From Chimonanthus salicifolius (taxonomy: Eukaryota > Streptophyta > Magnoliopsida > Laurales > Calycanthaceae): a DNA stretch of 64,000 nt. Within the stretch, counting starts at the first letter, position 1, and each line of letters begins with the position of its first letter. Below, one piece after another: positions 1 to 10,084 of the stretch. The notes beneath the pieces were generated by a model, which was given only the letters and a program-made list of their open reading frames with translations, did not search any database and had not been told where the DNA came from. The stretch is taken from the NCBI GenBank assembly GCA_013350335.1, contig CM023539.1, forward strand, positions 42,952,631 through 43,016,630. Direction: 5' to 3'. The position numbers and the translations under genes were made by a program.

Positions 1-359
1 TCTAGCGTGGCAGTCTTATCGGCCCCAACTTCGTACGAGCGTATGACGATGGTCTGTGTGTATCCAACACCACCTTGGGAAATGACTCCCTGACGAAATG
101 GGTCTGCTAATTGCTTCTTGGTTGGAATGTTCTGTCGACTTTGCTCGCCAGGAATGGTAATGTAACCTGTTTCAGTCGCTGAAGCAGGGGAAGAGTATTT
201 CGTGGCCACGCCGTTTGGTTCGAGCTTAGTTGTAGCCACAGTTGAGATCCCATTGACTTTGATGGAATTCACATTCTGTTTGTGGATTGTTGGGTCGTTT
301 TCTCTTGTAGAGGAGCACTTGGGAGTAGAAAAGAATGGTTGAAATGAGAGGGATGCCAT
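1..359 (-). CDS. Plastid acyl-ACP thioesterase (FATB-like), N-terminal part, cut by the window edge
   Basis: Reading the minus strand from an ATG at 359, the frame stays open for 119 codons to the window edge. The first ~70 residues are Ser/Thr/Asn-rich with few acids and start MASLSFQPFF, as in a plastid transit peptide. Near the edge the frame encodes LADPFRQGVISQGGVGY and then IRSYEVGADKTATL. The second block is the conserved start of the first hot-dog domain of plant acyl-ACP thioesterases, which release free fatty acids from acyl carrier protein in the plastid stroma. The catalytic residues would lie beyond the window. FATB-like is preferred to FATA from the RSYEVGADKTAT form, by inference. 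No splice site is seen inside, so this is probably all or most of exon 1. Another minus frame (226-432) is a shadow. Confidence 0.75.
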   Translation of the reverse strand, partial: MASLSFQPFFSTPKCSSTRENDPTIHKQNVNSIKVNGISTVATTKLEPNGVATKYSSPASATETGYITIPGEQSRQNIPTKKQLADPFRQGVISQGGVGYTQTIVIRSYEVGADKTATL

Positions 360-804
360 GTTTCAAGAAAGGAGGGAGGTTGAGATGTGGACATGGTATG
401 TTGGTGTTCTTATAGTAAGTAGGAGAGAGCAATGCTCAATATACAGATGGGAGGATTTAAAGATGCTCTTAATGTGGCGGAAAGGTCAAAGAAAGGATGA
501 AATGAAGGACAAAGTAGTGATTTTGTCATGGTAAGATCAAATCATCAATGTCTTTGTATTGTCTAGAGAAGGGTAGCTTCTGTACCAAGATCATTGGCAT
601 CTGGAACATAGAAAGGATCGATGAGTCAATGTAGGACACCAGTTACCTTTCTCGTGTTGCTATGTGCCAAGTTTTGGAGTATTCAATGTCACAAACCTAG
701 TTATTTACATGCATACAATAAGACAAACCAAGAGTCCAATCAATCAATGTTTCTCCTTTTATTAGGAATGACGGTGGAATATATGTTTTTAAAATTGCAT
801 ATGT
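360..804. other. Upstream region of the thioesterase gene
   Basis: This stretch lies directly upstream of the minus-strand thioesterase start and should hold its promoter and 5' UTR. I see no clear TATA box or named repeat. A plus-strand frame at 621-935 runs into the SINE and has no recognisable product. Confidence 0.3.
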
Positions 805-968
805 ACGTGTGGTTTAACTCGTGGCCTCTTGCTAGAGTGGGAGGTTGCGGATTCTTAAACCTTCATGGCCTTACCTTGGTGTGCCTTAAAGGTAGTGGGC
901 TCACCCGTGGAAATTTTACGCATAGTATTCCATAGTTTCCCACACGTAAATTCAAATAAAAAAAAAAA
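805..968 (+). repeat. SINE-1 copy a (tRNA-derived SINE), diverged
   Basis: The 3' half (CTTCATGGCCTTACC, then GGTGTGCCTTAAAGG, then a TTTCCCACA-type end and poly-A) matches the copies at 5277, 7198 and 25934. The box A and box B regions are eroded and I found no target-site duplication, so this is the oldest-looking of the four. Confidence 0.6.
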
Positions 969-1015
969 CTAATTTTTTGACATATTTTTTAAGCCAAGCA
1001 ATGAAATATCTTTGG

Positions 1016-1205
1016 CAGGGGTTTAAATACCGTTATCGGCCGATATATAGGCCGATATTTTTCTCTCTCCAGCCGATATTGGCCGATATATCGACTGAGA
1101 AGGTGAATATCGGCCGATAACGATATATATTGGCCAATATGTACTCCTTCAAAACTGATACATATCGGCTAATACGATATGTATCGGCCGATATTTGTAC
1201 CCCTG
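1016..1205. mobile_element. hAT-type MITE of the GATATCGGCC family, complete
   Basis: The element begins CAGGGGTTTAAATACCG and ends in the inverted counterpart (CGATATTTGTACCCCTG). It is flanked on both sides by the same 8 bp, ATCTTTGG (1008-1015 and 1206-1213), the duplication length typical of hAT transposons. The interior is packed with variants of ATCGGCCGATAT on both strands and has no coding capacity. This copy defines the ends of a family seen elsewhere in the window. Confidence 0.85.
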
Positions 1206-1213
1206 ATCTTTGG

Positions 1214-2212
1214 AATGAACGGATAAATGTGTTGTTCACATAATGACTAATCTAAACGTTTCTAAGTACTACTCTATCCTTTGAATTAAATTATGACATG
1301 CGTTTAGACCCATTTATTCATTTTTACTATTGAATTATGTATCAAAATTATAAATATATGGTATATATGTATTTTTAAAATTAAAATGTTAAAACTTAAG
1401 ATGATATAACAAGCTTAGGTTAAACAGCTTAAGAGTTTTTCATCCATATAATTGTTAACTTAGGATAAAAACTATGATTTCATGCATTTCATCAGCTCTG
1501 GAATTTTTGATATATTGATTAGATTCTTGATAATTGGTATAAGAGCAAGTTTAATTAAGGGTATTTCCCTTTTAAAACATGTTTGAGCCTTGTGCTACAA
1601 AAGTACCCACTATTATATATTATGTATTAAAATCTTAAAGTGTCACCACGGATATGTCCAGAGTTTCAATACTCAAAATTTTAGTGTGACAATGGTATTT
1701 AGAATTGATTTAAAAACGTAATTCATATTATAAGCAATAGCATTTTATAATATCTAATAGGTATTATTTTTCATAATAATTATGCAATTAATATTTACCC
1801 ATATTCAGACCTTATATTAATTTGGTTCATAATGTTTAATTGGACTTGTATGCTGAATTCTGGATCCTTTTGTGGATTTCACATTCCAGACCTTAGACTC
1901 AGTGGAAGATCACTACACCCATTTGCACTCTTCTTGCAGCGTTGGTTGGTCACAATTTTAAGGACTTCCTAAGAATTTAAGAACTTTTCTTGATTGGAAC
2001 TTTTAATTTGTAATCAATGATAGTAGTCTTGGTTTTTAGAAATCTCCCATGCCAGATTAATTTGAATTAGTCAAATCCGAGTTCAGCCCAAGTTGTCTTT
2101 GCACAATGGGAGTCTGATTTAAGTCCGAAATATTTATGTGGGCTTATTTGGGCTCAGGCTTATTTGGGATTGGAATAATTCTTTTTTTTACTCTTCTAAA
2201 AATTATAAATTA
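1214..2212. other. AT-rich intergenic DNA
   Basis: No gene, long frame or repeat with definable ends is seen here. Confidence 0.4.
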
Positions 2213-2214
2213 TA

Positions 2215-2403
2215 CTCCCTCCGTCCATTTTAGTTGCCTCATTTGAAATATTTGTATTTTTTAAGGAACTCTCTATATAAGGTTAGCACTCATGTGATCT
2301 CATCCATTTTCAACACATTTTATACTAATCAAATACAAATGAGACAATTATTTTGGGACAATTCCAAAATCCATATAGGACAACTAATTTAGGACAGAAG
2401 GAG
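2215..2403. mobile_element. Stowaway-like MITE (Tc1/mariner)
   Basis: Ends are CTCCCTCCGTCC on the left and GGACAGAAGGAG on the right, inverted relative to each other, flanked by TA on both sides (2213-2214 and 2404-2405). This is the standard end and target of Stowaway elements. A related copy lies in inverted orientation at 35955-36146. Confidence 0.85.
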
Positions 2404-2405
2404 TA

Positions 2406-3734
2406 TATATTTATTTAAAAATAATTATTAAAGAAAATTAGATTTTTTGAATTATGGCTCAAATTCATGCTTATATGTTAAGCTTGGGCTTTATGTACTA
2501 AGACCGGCCCAATTTGAATTCAATTTACATCTTAATATTTTGGGACAAAAAATATACCCAACCAGAGCCCAAGTCAACTTGAAGTTGAATTTTTCAGGTT
2601 TTTTTTTCTCATGAGGCTCAGGCTCAGGTTGGGCCCAACCCAAGTTACATCCCTAGTTTGAAGCAAACTAATCATTTTAGATTAAGGCGTAAAGATCCAA
2701 GCACTGTAATAAATGAGTTAGGCTAGTCATACTTTCTTAGCAAGACTGTCTAAATAGATTTCTCATCAAATGAATCATGACTGGATTTCTCATCAAATGA
2801 ATCATGACTCCTACATAATTGGATATGTTGGATAGGTGACTAATTGGATGAGGAGTGGGTAAAGTATCACTAGATCATCTTTAGCTATGTAATCTTCACC
2901 CTTTTAAATTTTAATGAATACAAGTCATTTATTTTTAATAGTCTAAAATCAAAGAATACAATGTTGAAATGGAGTACAACTTTATAAACCTAAGATGAGG
3001 ATCTCGTTGTCCCCCCACGAATTGTGGAGCCCATATTGGATCTAATTGATCTACTTCTCCCTTCACACCCACCTACCCTATGAATTATACTCATGTCAAA
3101 TTTGGCTTTTAAAGTCTATTGATCTAATCCAATGAATTTCCACAGTTAGATAAAATTGAAGTATTGAAGTCTTTAAAAAATCTGATTTCTCTTATCCAAT
3201 CAATTAATATAAAATTTTATGGCTCATGTACACAAGCTTATGCCTTTTATGCTCTTATATAAATAAAATAATGTTCCTCAAAGACTGATTCTCATGAGAC
3301 ATATATGTAAGTGGCTTGGTGGACTCTACTTGAATCCATATGAATAACTGGTTTGAAAAGCCGTAACTTATATATGGTGTATAAATTCTCATCTTAATTG
3401 GATAAGTGAAGTCATATTTTTAAGTTTCTCAAAATTTCAATTATATCTAAAGGTAGAAATTCATTAGTTTAGACCAACAGACTTTAAAAATTGGAATGGC
3501 GTCAAATTGGATACTTGTGTAATTTATTAGAAGCCAGTGATGTGATGTGAGAGGAGAATGGTCCATAGAGTTCTTTTTCTCAACCAAATTTTGTATAAAA
3601 GTCTGATTGAGTGGCCTCGACATGACTAACAAAGTACATACATGATATCAATTCGTCCCACAATCAACTTAGATCTTCAACTTTTTTACTTGATCGTGGT
3701 CACCTCTCAACTCCACAATTTAGTTTGCTGGTCT
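2406..3734. repeat. Intergenic DNA with a short tandem duplication
   Basis: No gene is recognised. At about 2758-2811 a unit of about 27 bp containing TTTCTCATCAAATGAATCAT is present twice head to tail. The segment 2450-2660 has runs of GGGCCCAACC and GCTCAGG like the GC-rich edges of hAT-type elements in this window, but no matching second end was found. Confidence 0.4.
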
Positions 3735-3891
3735 TTATTTAATTTAAAGTCTTAAGTTGGATTCTCACTCCATCTGAAAGGGTCATTCTTTATAGAGTTA
3801 TCCAGTGTGGGTGGATATGAATGTTTAGATATGCTCCAAAGATTAGTCGAATTTTCTAAGAGGCCTAAACACTTTGATCATAAAAAAAAAT
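3735..3891 (+). repeat. SINE-3 copy (GAGTTCGATTC / ATTTGCACATG family)
   Basis: The order GGATTCTCACTCC, GGTCATTCTTTATAGAGTT, GTGTGGGTGGATA, CTCCAAAGATTAGTCGA, CTTTGATC and then poly-A recurs at many sites on both strands. The first block resembles a degenerate RNA polymerase III box B, so the family is probably tRNA-derived. Confidence 0.55.
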
Positions 3892-4039
3892 TGTATGAAT
3901 GTAGGGACAATGATAGGATTGTTCATCTAAACAAGGTGCAAATGTCCAACACCTTCCTTCAACATAATTGAACCCTTATAATGTATGGTTTGCAATACCT
4001 ATAGAGTAAGTAAATGGGTCACTTCTCTTAGTTTTGTAC

Positions 4040-4152
4040 CCGATGTGTGCAGATTGTGAGGTTTACACATGCTCCAATGATTAATCAGATGGGACACCTG
4101 AAAATTCAGACGGGACATTTAGATACCTTGATCTTAAAAAAAAAAAAAAATT
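4040..4152 (+). repeat. SINE-3 copy, 3' part only
   Basis: It carries the late blocks of the family (TTTACACATGCTCCAATGAT, TTAATCAGATGG, TACCTTGATCTTAAA and a long A run) but not the box B-like start. Just downstream, CATTGCTAATACTAGGGTCA occurs twice (about 4171 and 4232), a short local duplication. Confidence 0.5.
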
Positions 4153-4279
4153 AGCTCTAGGTTGAGTGCAACATTGCTAATACTAGGGTCATTGACCAAG
4201 AGACACTAGTTGAAGGTCTGCCAGGGTCCACCATTGCTAATACTAGGGTCATATTCGATATCTCCGAATTCTTCTTTCC

Positions 4280-4330
4280 TATACATATACATATCCTATC
4301 AGCCGATATGTATCAACTGATATTATCACT
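4280..4330. repeat. GATATCGGCC-family fragment
   Basis: It contains ATCAGCCGATATGTATC and CTGATATTATC, related to the interior of the complete MITE at 1016. Ends are not visible. Confidence 0.35.
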
Positions 4331-4889
4331 TTTGGCTCGGAGATAGATTTGCCCCAACAACATTGATATAAACAAATCTTTACAGGGAAGCCAATTTTTT
4401 TTTAAAATTGTGAGATTGAAGCCAACCGACCATTTCGCGTTTTGGAAGCACCAATGAAACAACCCCCAATCAAACATCAATAAATGGACCCCACCTAGCT
4501 GACCCGGAATTAAATCCAACCTTAATCCACACCATAGAAACATCCCACCAGCATCCATTAGAACCAACCTGGACCCTTCATCCCTCTCTCATGAGGCCCA
4601 TCAAATTAATCCATCATCCCAATCCTGTTGTTACCTCTGGACCCTCAACCTAGGCCTTGTTAGATCTCAAATTCAAGCCTTTTCAAGAGATGCTTCCAAT
4701 CATAAACTATTCATTCCTAGTGGAATAAAACTTTCAATGGTCTTGATAATCACCATCAAGTTTGTAATAGTGCATGTGCAACAAATTCTCAAGAGACTCA
4801 TTCGACATCAATAGGTAAGAATTGGAGATAGATCGGGGGTGTTTAATCCTTTCAAGGCGATAAGAAAAAGTGTATTTAAATTCAAAAAG

Positions 4890-5085
4890 ATTAGAGATTT
4901 AGAGTGATGGTCAGGAACTTGTCTTAGAAAGTGGAGTCTTGAGTTCGATTTCTCACTTCACTCCAAAACTCACTTTATGTAGAGTTCTCCGGTGTGTATG
5001 GAAAGAGAAATTTGCACGTGTTCTAAAGATTAGTTGGGTGGTCTAAAAGACCTGAACAATTTAATTATAAAAGGAAAAAAAAGAA
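4890..5085 (+). repeat. SINE-3 copy, full-looking
   Basis: GATGGTCAGGAACTTGTC is box A-like and GAGTTCGATTTCTC is box B-like. The usual family blocks and an A-rich end follow. This is one of the better plus-strand copies. Confidence 0.6.
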
Positions 5086-5276
5086 AAGAAAAAAGAGGTA
5101 TATTTAAAGATGCATCTTACTCTCGATTTACTTTTGGCAATGTTAAGATACATTTGGTTCCATACTTGCAAGTGAACTAAAAATAAGGTATATAATAGCA
5201 CTAGTCTTAAACTTTGATTTGTCGGATCCATAGTGAATTCAATAAATGCTCAAATAAAATACTTATACTCATACTT

Positions 5277-5447
5277 ACCCACATAGGTGCAGTTCAGCTG
5301 ATTACCTTCCTCCTCAAGAAGCGGAAAATCACGAGTTCGAGTTCCCATGGCCTAACCTTAATGTGTGCCTTAGGGGTAGGGGTCCACCCATGGGGTTTTT
5401 ACGTTGGGTATCCTGCAGTTTCCCATATGTAAATTCAAAAAAAAAAA
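5277..5447 (+). repeat. SINE-1 copy b, complete with target-site duplication
   Basis: A tRNA-like head with box A (GTGCAGTTCAGCTGATTA) and box B (CACGAGTTCGAGTTCC) is followed by a family-specific tail and a poly-A run. Flanks repeat ATACTCATACTT (5265-5276 and 5448-5459), a 12 bp target-site duplication as expected for LINE-driven SINE insertion. Confidence 0.85.
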
Positions 5448-5459
5448 ATACTCATACTT

Positions 5460-7185
5460 TTTCATCAGGTGATATAAAGTAGCACTAAATTATTTTTGAT
5501 AAGGTCAAATGAAATTTCAAATGAATCTCATGGTCAGCGAGCAACAAAATTGTATATTGTAATATATTTAGTTTTACATATTATTTCGATACTTATTCTT
5601 ATTATTGTGTAAGAAATATAGAGGTAAAAAATGCTAATAAATTAGAAACCACCGTTTTAAAACTAATATTGTTAAAGAAAATATTATTATGAACTCAACT
5701 AAAGTTAAACCCTAATAATTTATAAAAAATTAATTGGGCATGTGTATTAAAGTTGGAGAAATGATCCATCGTTCACAGAAATTGATGTGAACTATCAATC
5801 ACAACACTTGAATTGAATTTTTAAATGTATTTAAAAAGTAATTAGAAGTTTACATTAATCAACAATGGATAATTTCTCTTTGTTGGGAAGCTCTTCTCCA
5901 TGGAAAAGCTCACTTCTCTCTTAGTCTTACCTCAGTAATCGCCACCCTTCCCGCAGTGTAGGAATAGCAACTGGGAAGTGATCTTAGCTGTCCATTCAAG
6001 GCCCATCACTTTCACAACCTTCCCCACCAAATGCCAACCACTTGTGAACTATTTCCTCACTACCCATCTGAAGCCCACCCAACAAAAGGCCTTACAACTG
6101 TCTGATTGGTGGGCTTACTACTTTTTCTTGTGTTGATTCCTTCGTGGTGGGCCCTACTTCATTGACACCTCTCATCTATTGCCATTTCTTTCCTGGTCTA
6201 TGCTTTCAGGTGTAACCATATTAAGCTTTTTAATTCTTAATGATTCCAACCTTAATAACAGATTATATGTCAAATCAGGTCTTAATTGCTTCCCCATTCT
6301 CAATTCTTATTGAATCTGGTATGTTGAAAACGTGATATATGTCAGTAGTGAAGACGTCATCCCACTGTATAATATAATGGGCCAGGGCCAGGCCCAGGTC
6401 CAATCAAATCTTATTTTAATTAGACTAAATTTGGGCCAGTGGAGAATCAAGATATGCATACTTGTCTGATGGTCCTGCCTAAAGGAGCAATCTAGGCAGG
6501 TGGGCTGAGTTGAGTCAAATCTTTGCCAGCCCACATTTAATTAGGGTCATTATTTTTTAACCAACCCACATTTTGGCCCTTTCAAGCTCATTTTTAACTC
6601 TCCAACCCATTTTTAATTCAGGCCAACCAATTTACGTTAATTTAAATCGGGATCATGGGTCATCCCGTGTAATTAAGTACATGATTTAGTGTATATACAT
6701 TTTCAAGTGAAAAGGCATCTATAAAAACACAGTCATCATAAAAAGTTAATTTAAAAAAAAAATCAAATAATGATATAAAAAAATGAGGTGTGTGTAATAC
6801 AATTCTGGTAATTCGGATGGATCAAGTTATACAAAGCATGACTTTACTCAATCATAAATTAAAAACAAATCAAAGTTTTTTAGACCAAACACATGATTTT
6901 TTAGGGTTAGGTTAGACTGCCCAAATCTCAAGTTGAGTCATCGGTGTTCGACTTAACACTAACACAAGTTGCTTCCTTAGTTCCACCTGCACTGCTATTA
7001 CTGATGGATCTTTAAAAGATTTTCTTGGTTAGCCTAAAATGGATGAGAGGACAGTGTGACCTAATATGGAACCCATATTTAGGTTCATCTTGATCATCCA
7101 ATGACCCTAGCCAAATAACACTGCAGACCCTTACAGCCCTATCATACAAAGAAACAATAGGTAGGTAAACATATTAATGAATAAA
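5460..7185. other. Intergenic DNA, no gene seen
   Basis: It is AT-rich with no recognisable coding region. From 5890 to 6540 the base composition is less extreme and pyrimidine-rich, with GGGCCAGGGCCAGGCCCAGG near 6380. This could be a decayed element or gene remnant, but I cannot assign it. Confidence 0.35.
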
Positions 7186-7197
7186 GAAAGGGATCTA

Positions 7198-7378
7198 ACC
7201 CACGTGGGTGTAGCTCAGTTGATTATCTCCTGTATTAAGAAGCGAGAGGTCACGGGTTCGAGTTCTCATGGCCTAACTTTGGTGTGCCTTAGGGATAGAG
7301 TCCACCTGTGGAGGTTTTAAGCTGGGTATCCTATGGTTTCCCACATGTAAATTAAACAAGAAAAAGAAAAAGAAAAGA
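7198..7378 (+). repeat. SINE-1 copy c, complete with target-site duplication
   Basis: Box A is GTAGCTCAGTTGATTA and box B is CACGGGTTCGAGTTCTC; the tail is GGTGTGCCTTAGGG then TTTCCCACATGTAAATT then an A/G-rich end. Both flanks carry GAAAGGGATCTA (7186-7197 and 7379-7390). Boxes and duplication are best preserved here, so this is the reference copy. Confidence 0.9.
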
Positions 7379-7390
7379 GAAAGGGATCTA

Positions 7391-8273
7391 TATAAGTTAT
7401 TATATTTCAGTGCAATTGTGATCTTTTCTAAGGAGCTCAGATTGATGGACCCTAATATTGTAGGTTTCTCAAAGTGGTCATGTTCTCTTGGATGGTTGGT
7501 GAACCACCCTTATCATTTACATGCCCATTATTATATTTCAGTTGTTGGTATCACTACATATATTAGGTTAAAGTGGTTGTTAAATGGTCTTTGTCTAAAT
7601 AATCCCTAATTAGTATTAAGCTATAAACTAAACACATTTCTTGCCATCTAATAGAAAACAACATCTATATTATTTATGTACCCAAATTGGGATTTGCTTC
7701 CTTAATGACAAAACGTGGATTGTATGGCTGTGTTGTTGAAACTTCCAAGTAATTCATGAAAAGTTCATTTTGCAAAGTAAAATCTAGAAAATAGAAGGCT
7801 GAGGGGACATTAACAAAAAAGATTCTTTTGGAAACTGAGGGGAGACCTACCAAAGGTTATTCTAATACTAATCTATGATTATAGAAATAGTAATCAATCT
7901 TAGTAAGAAATAAGATTTTTTTTTTAATATCTCCTAGTCTATTCGATATTGACATCACATTCTCTCCAATATTTGGCAACCATATATCCCTCACAGTCAT
8001 GTTTTCAATCTGCTGCTTTTAAGTAGAAGTTTCAATTTGCTATAGTTTAAGCTAAAGATGATGACAAACACAAGTCACAGTTGCGTGGATTAATTTTAAA
8101 AGATTAAGTTAACAATGATTGCATTAGGGATAGATTTAAAAGTACCTATGACCGAGATTAAATTGAGATAAACTCGTTTTGTGTAGTTTGACTATATAAG
8201 TAGAAGATAAATAACAACCACAATTGAGATTAAATAAAGTGAAAGGTTATAATCACGTTAAGATTGTAAAAGA
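7391..8273. other. AT-rich intergenic DNA
   Basis: No gene or bounded repeat is recognised. Confidence 0.35.
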
Positions 8274-8466
8274 GTTTTTTTTTTATAACATGGGTATTTC
8301 CACTCTACATTAGACGCAAGACTAATCCTATAGATACATGAAGTTACCTGCAAGTCTCGTATATCAGATAAGCCCAAGAGGAGTTTAACCCAATACCTCT
8401 AGTCTTTCTAATCCTACAAGTTTAGACCAACTGAACAATCCATGCGGACAAATGTTTAAAAGAGTT
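8274..8466 (-). repeat. SINE-2 copy (tRNA-derived, minus strand)
   Basis: On the minus strand a box A-like GTTCAGTTGGTCTAA and a box B-like TTGGGTTAAACTCC are followed downstream by GAGTGGAAATACCCATGTTA and poly-A (the T run at 8277-8284). The second copy near 20.3-20.75 kb has the same order and a hAT MITE inside it, so this copy shows the uninterrupted site. Confidence 0.6.
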
Positions 8467-9832
8467 GATCACAAAGAAAAAAGCTTCGTGTTGGCCTTAT
8501 CAAGCATTAGATCTAGTCTCTAGATTAGTTTAGCAAGGTTTTTAAAAATCCATCCTTTTTTAGCACTTCAACTACGTTTCAACCCTGAATTTTTCTTAAC
8601 GTGGCTCAGTTACTCTTAAAATAAAATTATAAAAACTCGACCCACGATTTAAAAATGTTGGGACAGATGGCCCTCAATAACCTTCAAAGGGTTAAGAATT
8701 TATTATGTGAAATTGTTGAACTATTTTGTAATTTATAATTGTAATTAGTGTAAATAATATATTTTTATGAAAAATTTGATTATTGATTTTTATATATTAT
8801 GTTTTGTATTTGAAAATTTAAATTTTATACTTATTTGCATATTATTATAATTTAGTTATTTATTATTGATTAACTAATATACTTAAGTAATTGATTACTT
8901 ACTAATTAATATTATATATGACCAAGTTTCACCACGATTGGATCTAAGTTGAATTCTATTGAACTCAACCTTTTCTTAAACGTGTTTGATTTTCTTATAA
9001 AAGTTAAAATCATTATTTTAAAAAACTTACTAATTTAAGTAAAGCTATCAAATCATATAGTCAAAATGGTCAATGAATATGTTGAGCCATGTCGATTTTA
9101 GAGAGATGACTCATTTGAGTCAGGGAATACTGAGACTGAATCAACTAAATTAGTTGAACATGTTCTAATCATTTGCTCGACCAAGTGTTAGGTTCTCAGG
9201 AGCCTGATCATCATAGATGCACTGTTTATTCACTACACGGGTTCTAAAGGCTTGATCACCAAAGACGTTTTGTGGAACCGTCTCTTCTTCGATTTTTTAC
9301 CTTTGATTATAGTGGATCGGTATTAACCTATTGACTACCGAAAGAAAGCCAGGTAAATCTATATGTTGTGGTTTGATTTTTTCTTTCTTCTATTTCTCTT
9401 TTAATATTGTTGTTTTTGTGGTAGAAAAAACGTTTTATCACAACACCGAAGTGTCAAAACAAACTCTAGACCTGTTTTTGACAGGTTTCATGTTTGTACC
9501 AGATCGAAACTGTGAGATGGTCAGATCCACTCTCATTGACTCATTCAGAATTCAGATTCATTCAATCCGAGTTTCAATAATATGGTGATAATTTTTAACT
9601 CATGCATGATTGTTAGATTAAATATGTGAACACTCAAGGCACATAAACTCATTTTCATAGGTCTAAAACTAATGAAGGATGATATTCCTCTCTCATTTAG
9701 AATTTCTTTTTGTTATGAAAATTGTATTATATATTTAGAAGTGTAGAGTAATTTTTAAATGCTACAAGGAACACGTAACTATCAGCAACGTATCATTGTA
9801 TGAGAATAAAAGGGCGACTAAGATTGTAAAGG
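8467..9832. other. Intergenic DNA and promoter region of the first GT61 gene
   Basis: It is AT-rich. The distal part has no recognisable gene. A TATATAT stretch near 9728 lies about 180 bp before the GT61 start codon and could be a core promoter, by position only. Confidence 0.3.
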
Positions 9833-9892
9833 AGAAGGAAGAAAGAAGAAAGAAGAAGAAGAAGAAAGAAGAAAGAAAAAAGAAGAAGAAGT
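9833..9892 (+). repeat. GAA/GAAA purine microsatellite in the 5' UTR region
   Basis: About 60 bp of GAAGAA and GAAAGA repeats end some 18 bp before the GT61 ATG at 9911. Purine tracts of this kind are common in plant leaders and may vary in length. Confidence 0.7.
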
Positions 9893-9910
9893 GACTTGAT
9901 TTCAAATCAA

Positions 9911-10034
9911 ATGAGGCGTTTGAGGAGCTTTGTGAGACAGGAACCAAGAACGTTTGGGAATGTGTTAGTCTTAGTATGCATGATTCTATCATTATTCGTT
10001 CTCTCCTTTCTCAAAGCTCACTTTTGCCCAAATG

Positions 10035-10084
<50 letters not shown>

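Noticed and set aside
7205..7275. Possible tRNA gene from good box A and box B
   Set aside because: No cloverleaf or CCA-ready acceptor end, and the sequence continues into a family tail with poly-A and TSD; it is a SINE.
9896..9910. Upstream non-ATG extension of the first GT61 gene
   Set aside because: No ATG; the first ATG at 9911 gives the usual short basic N-terminus before the membrane segment.
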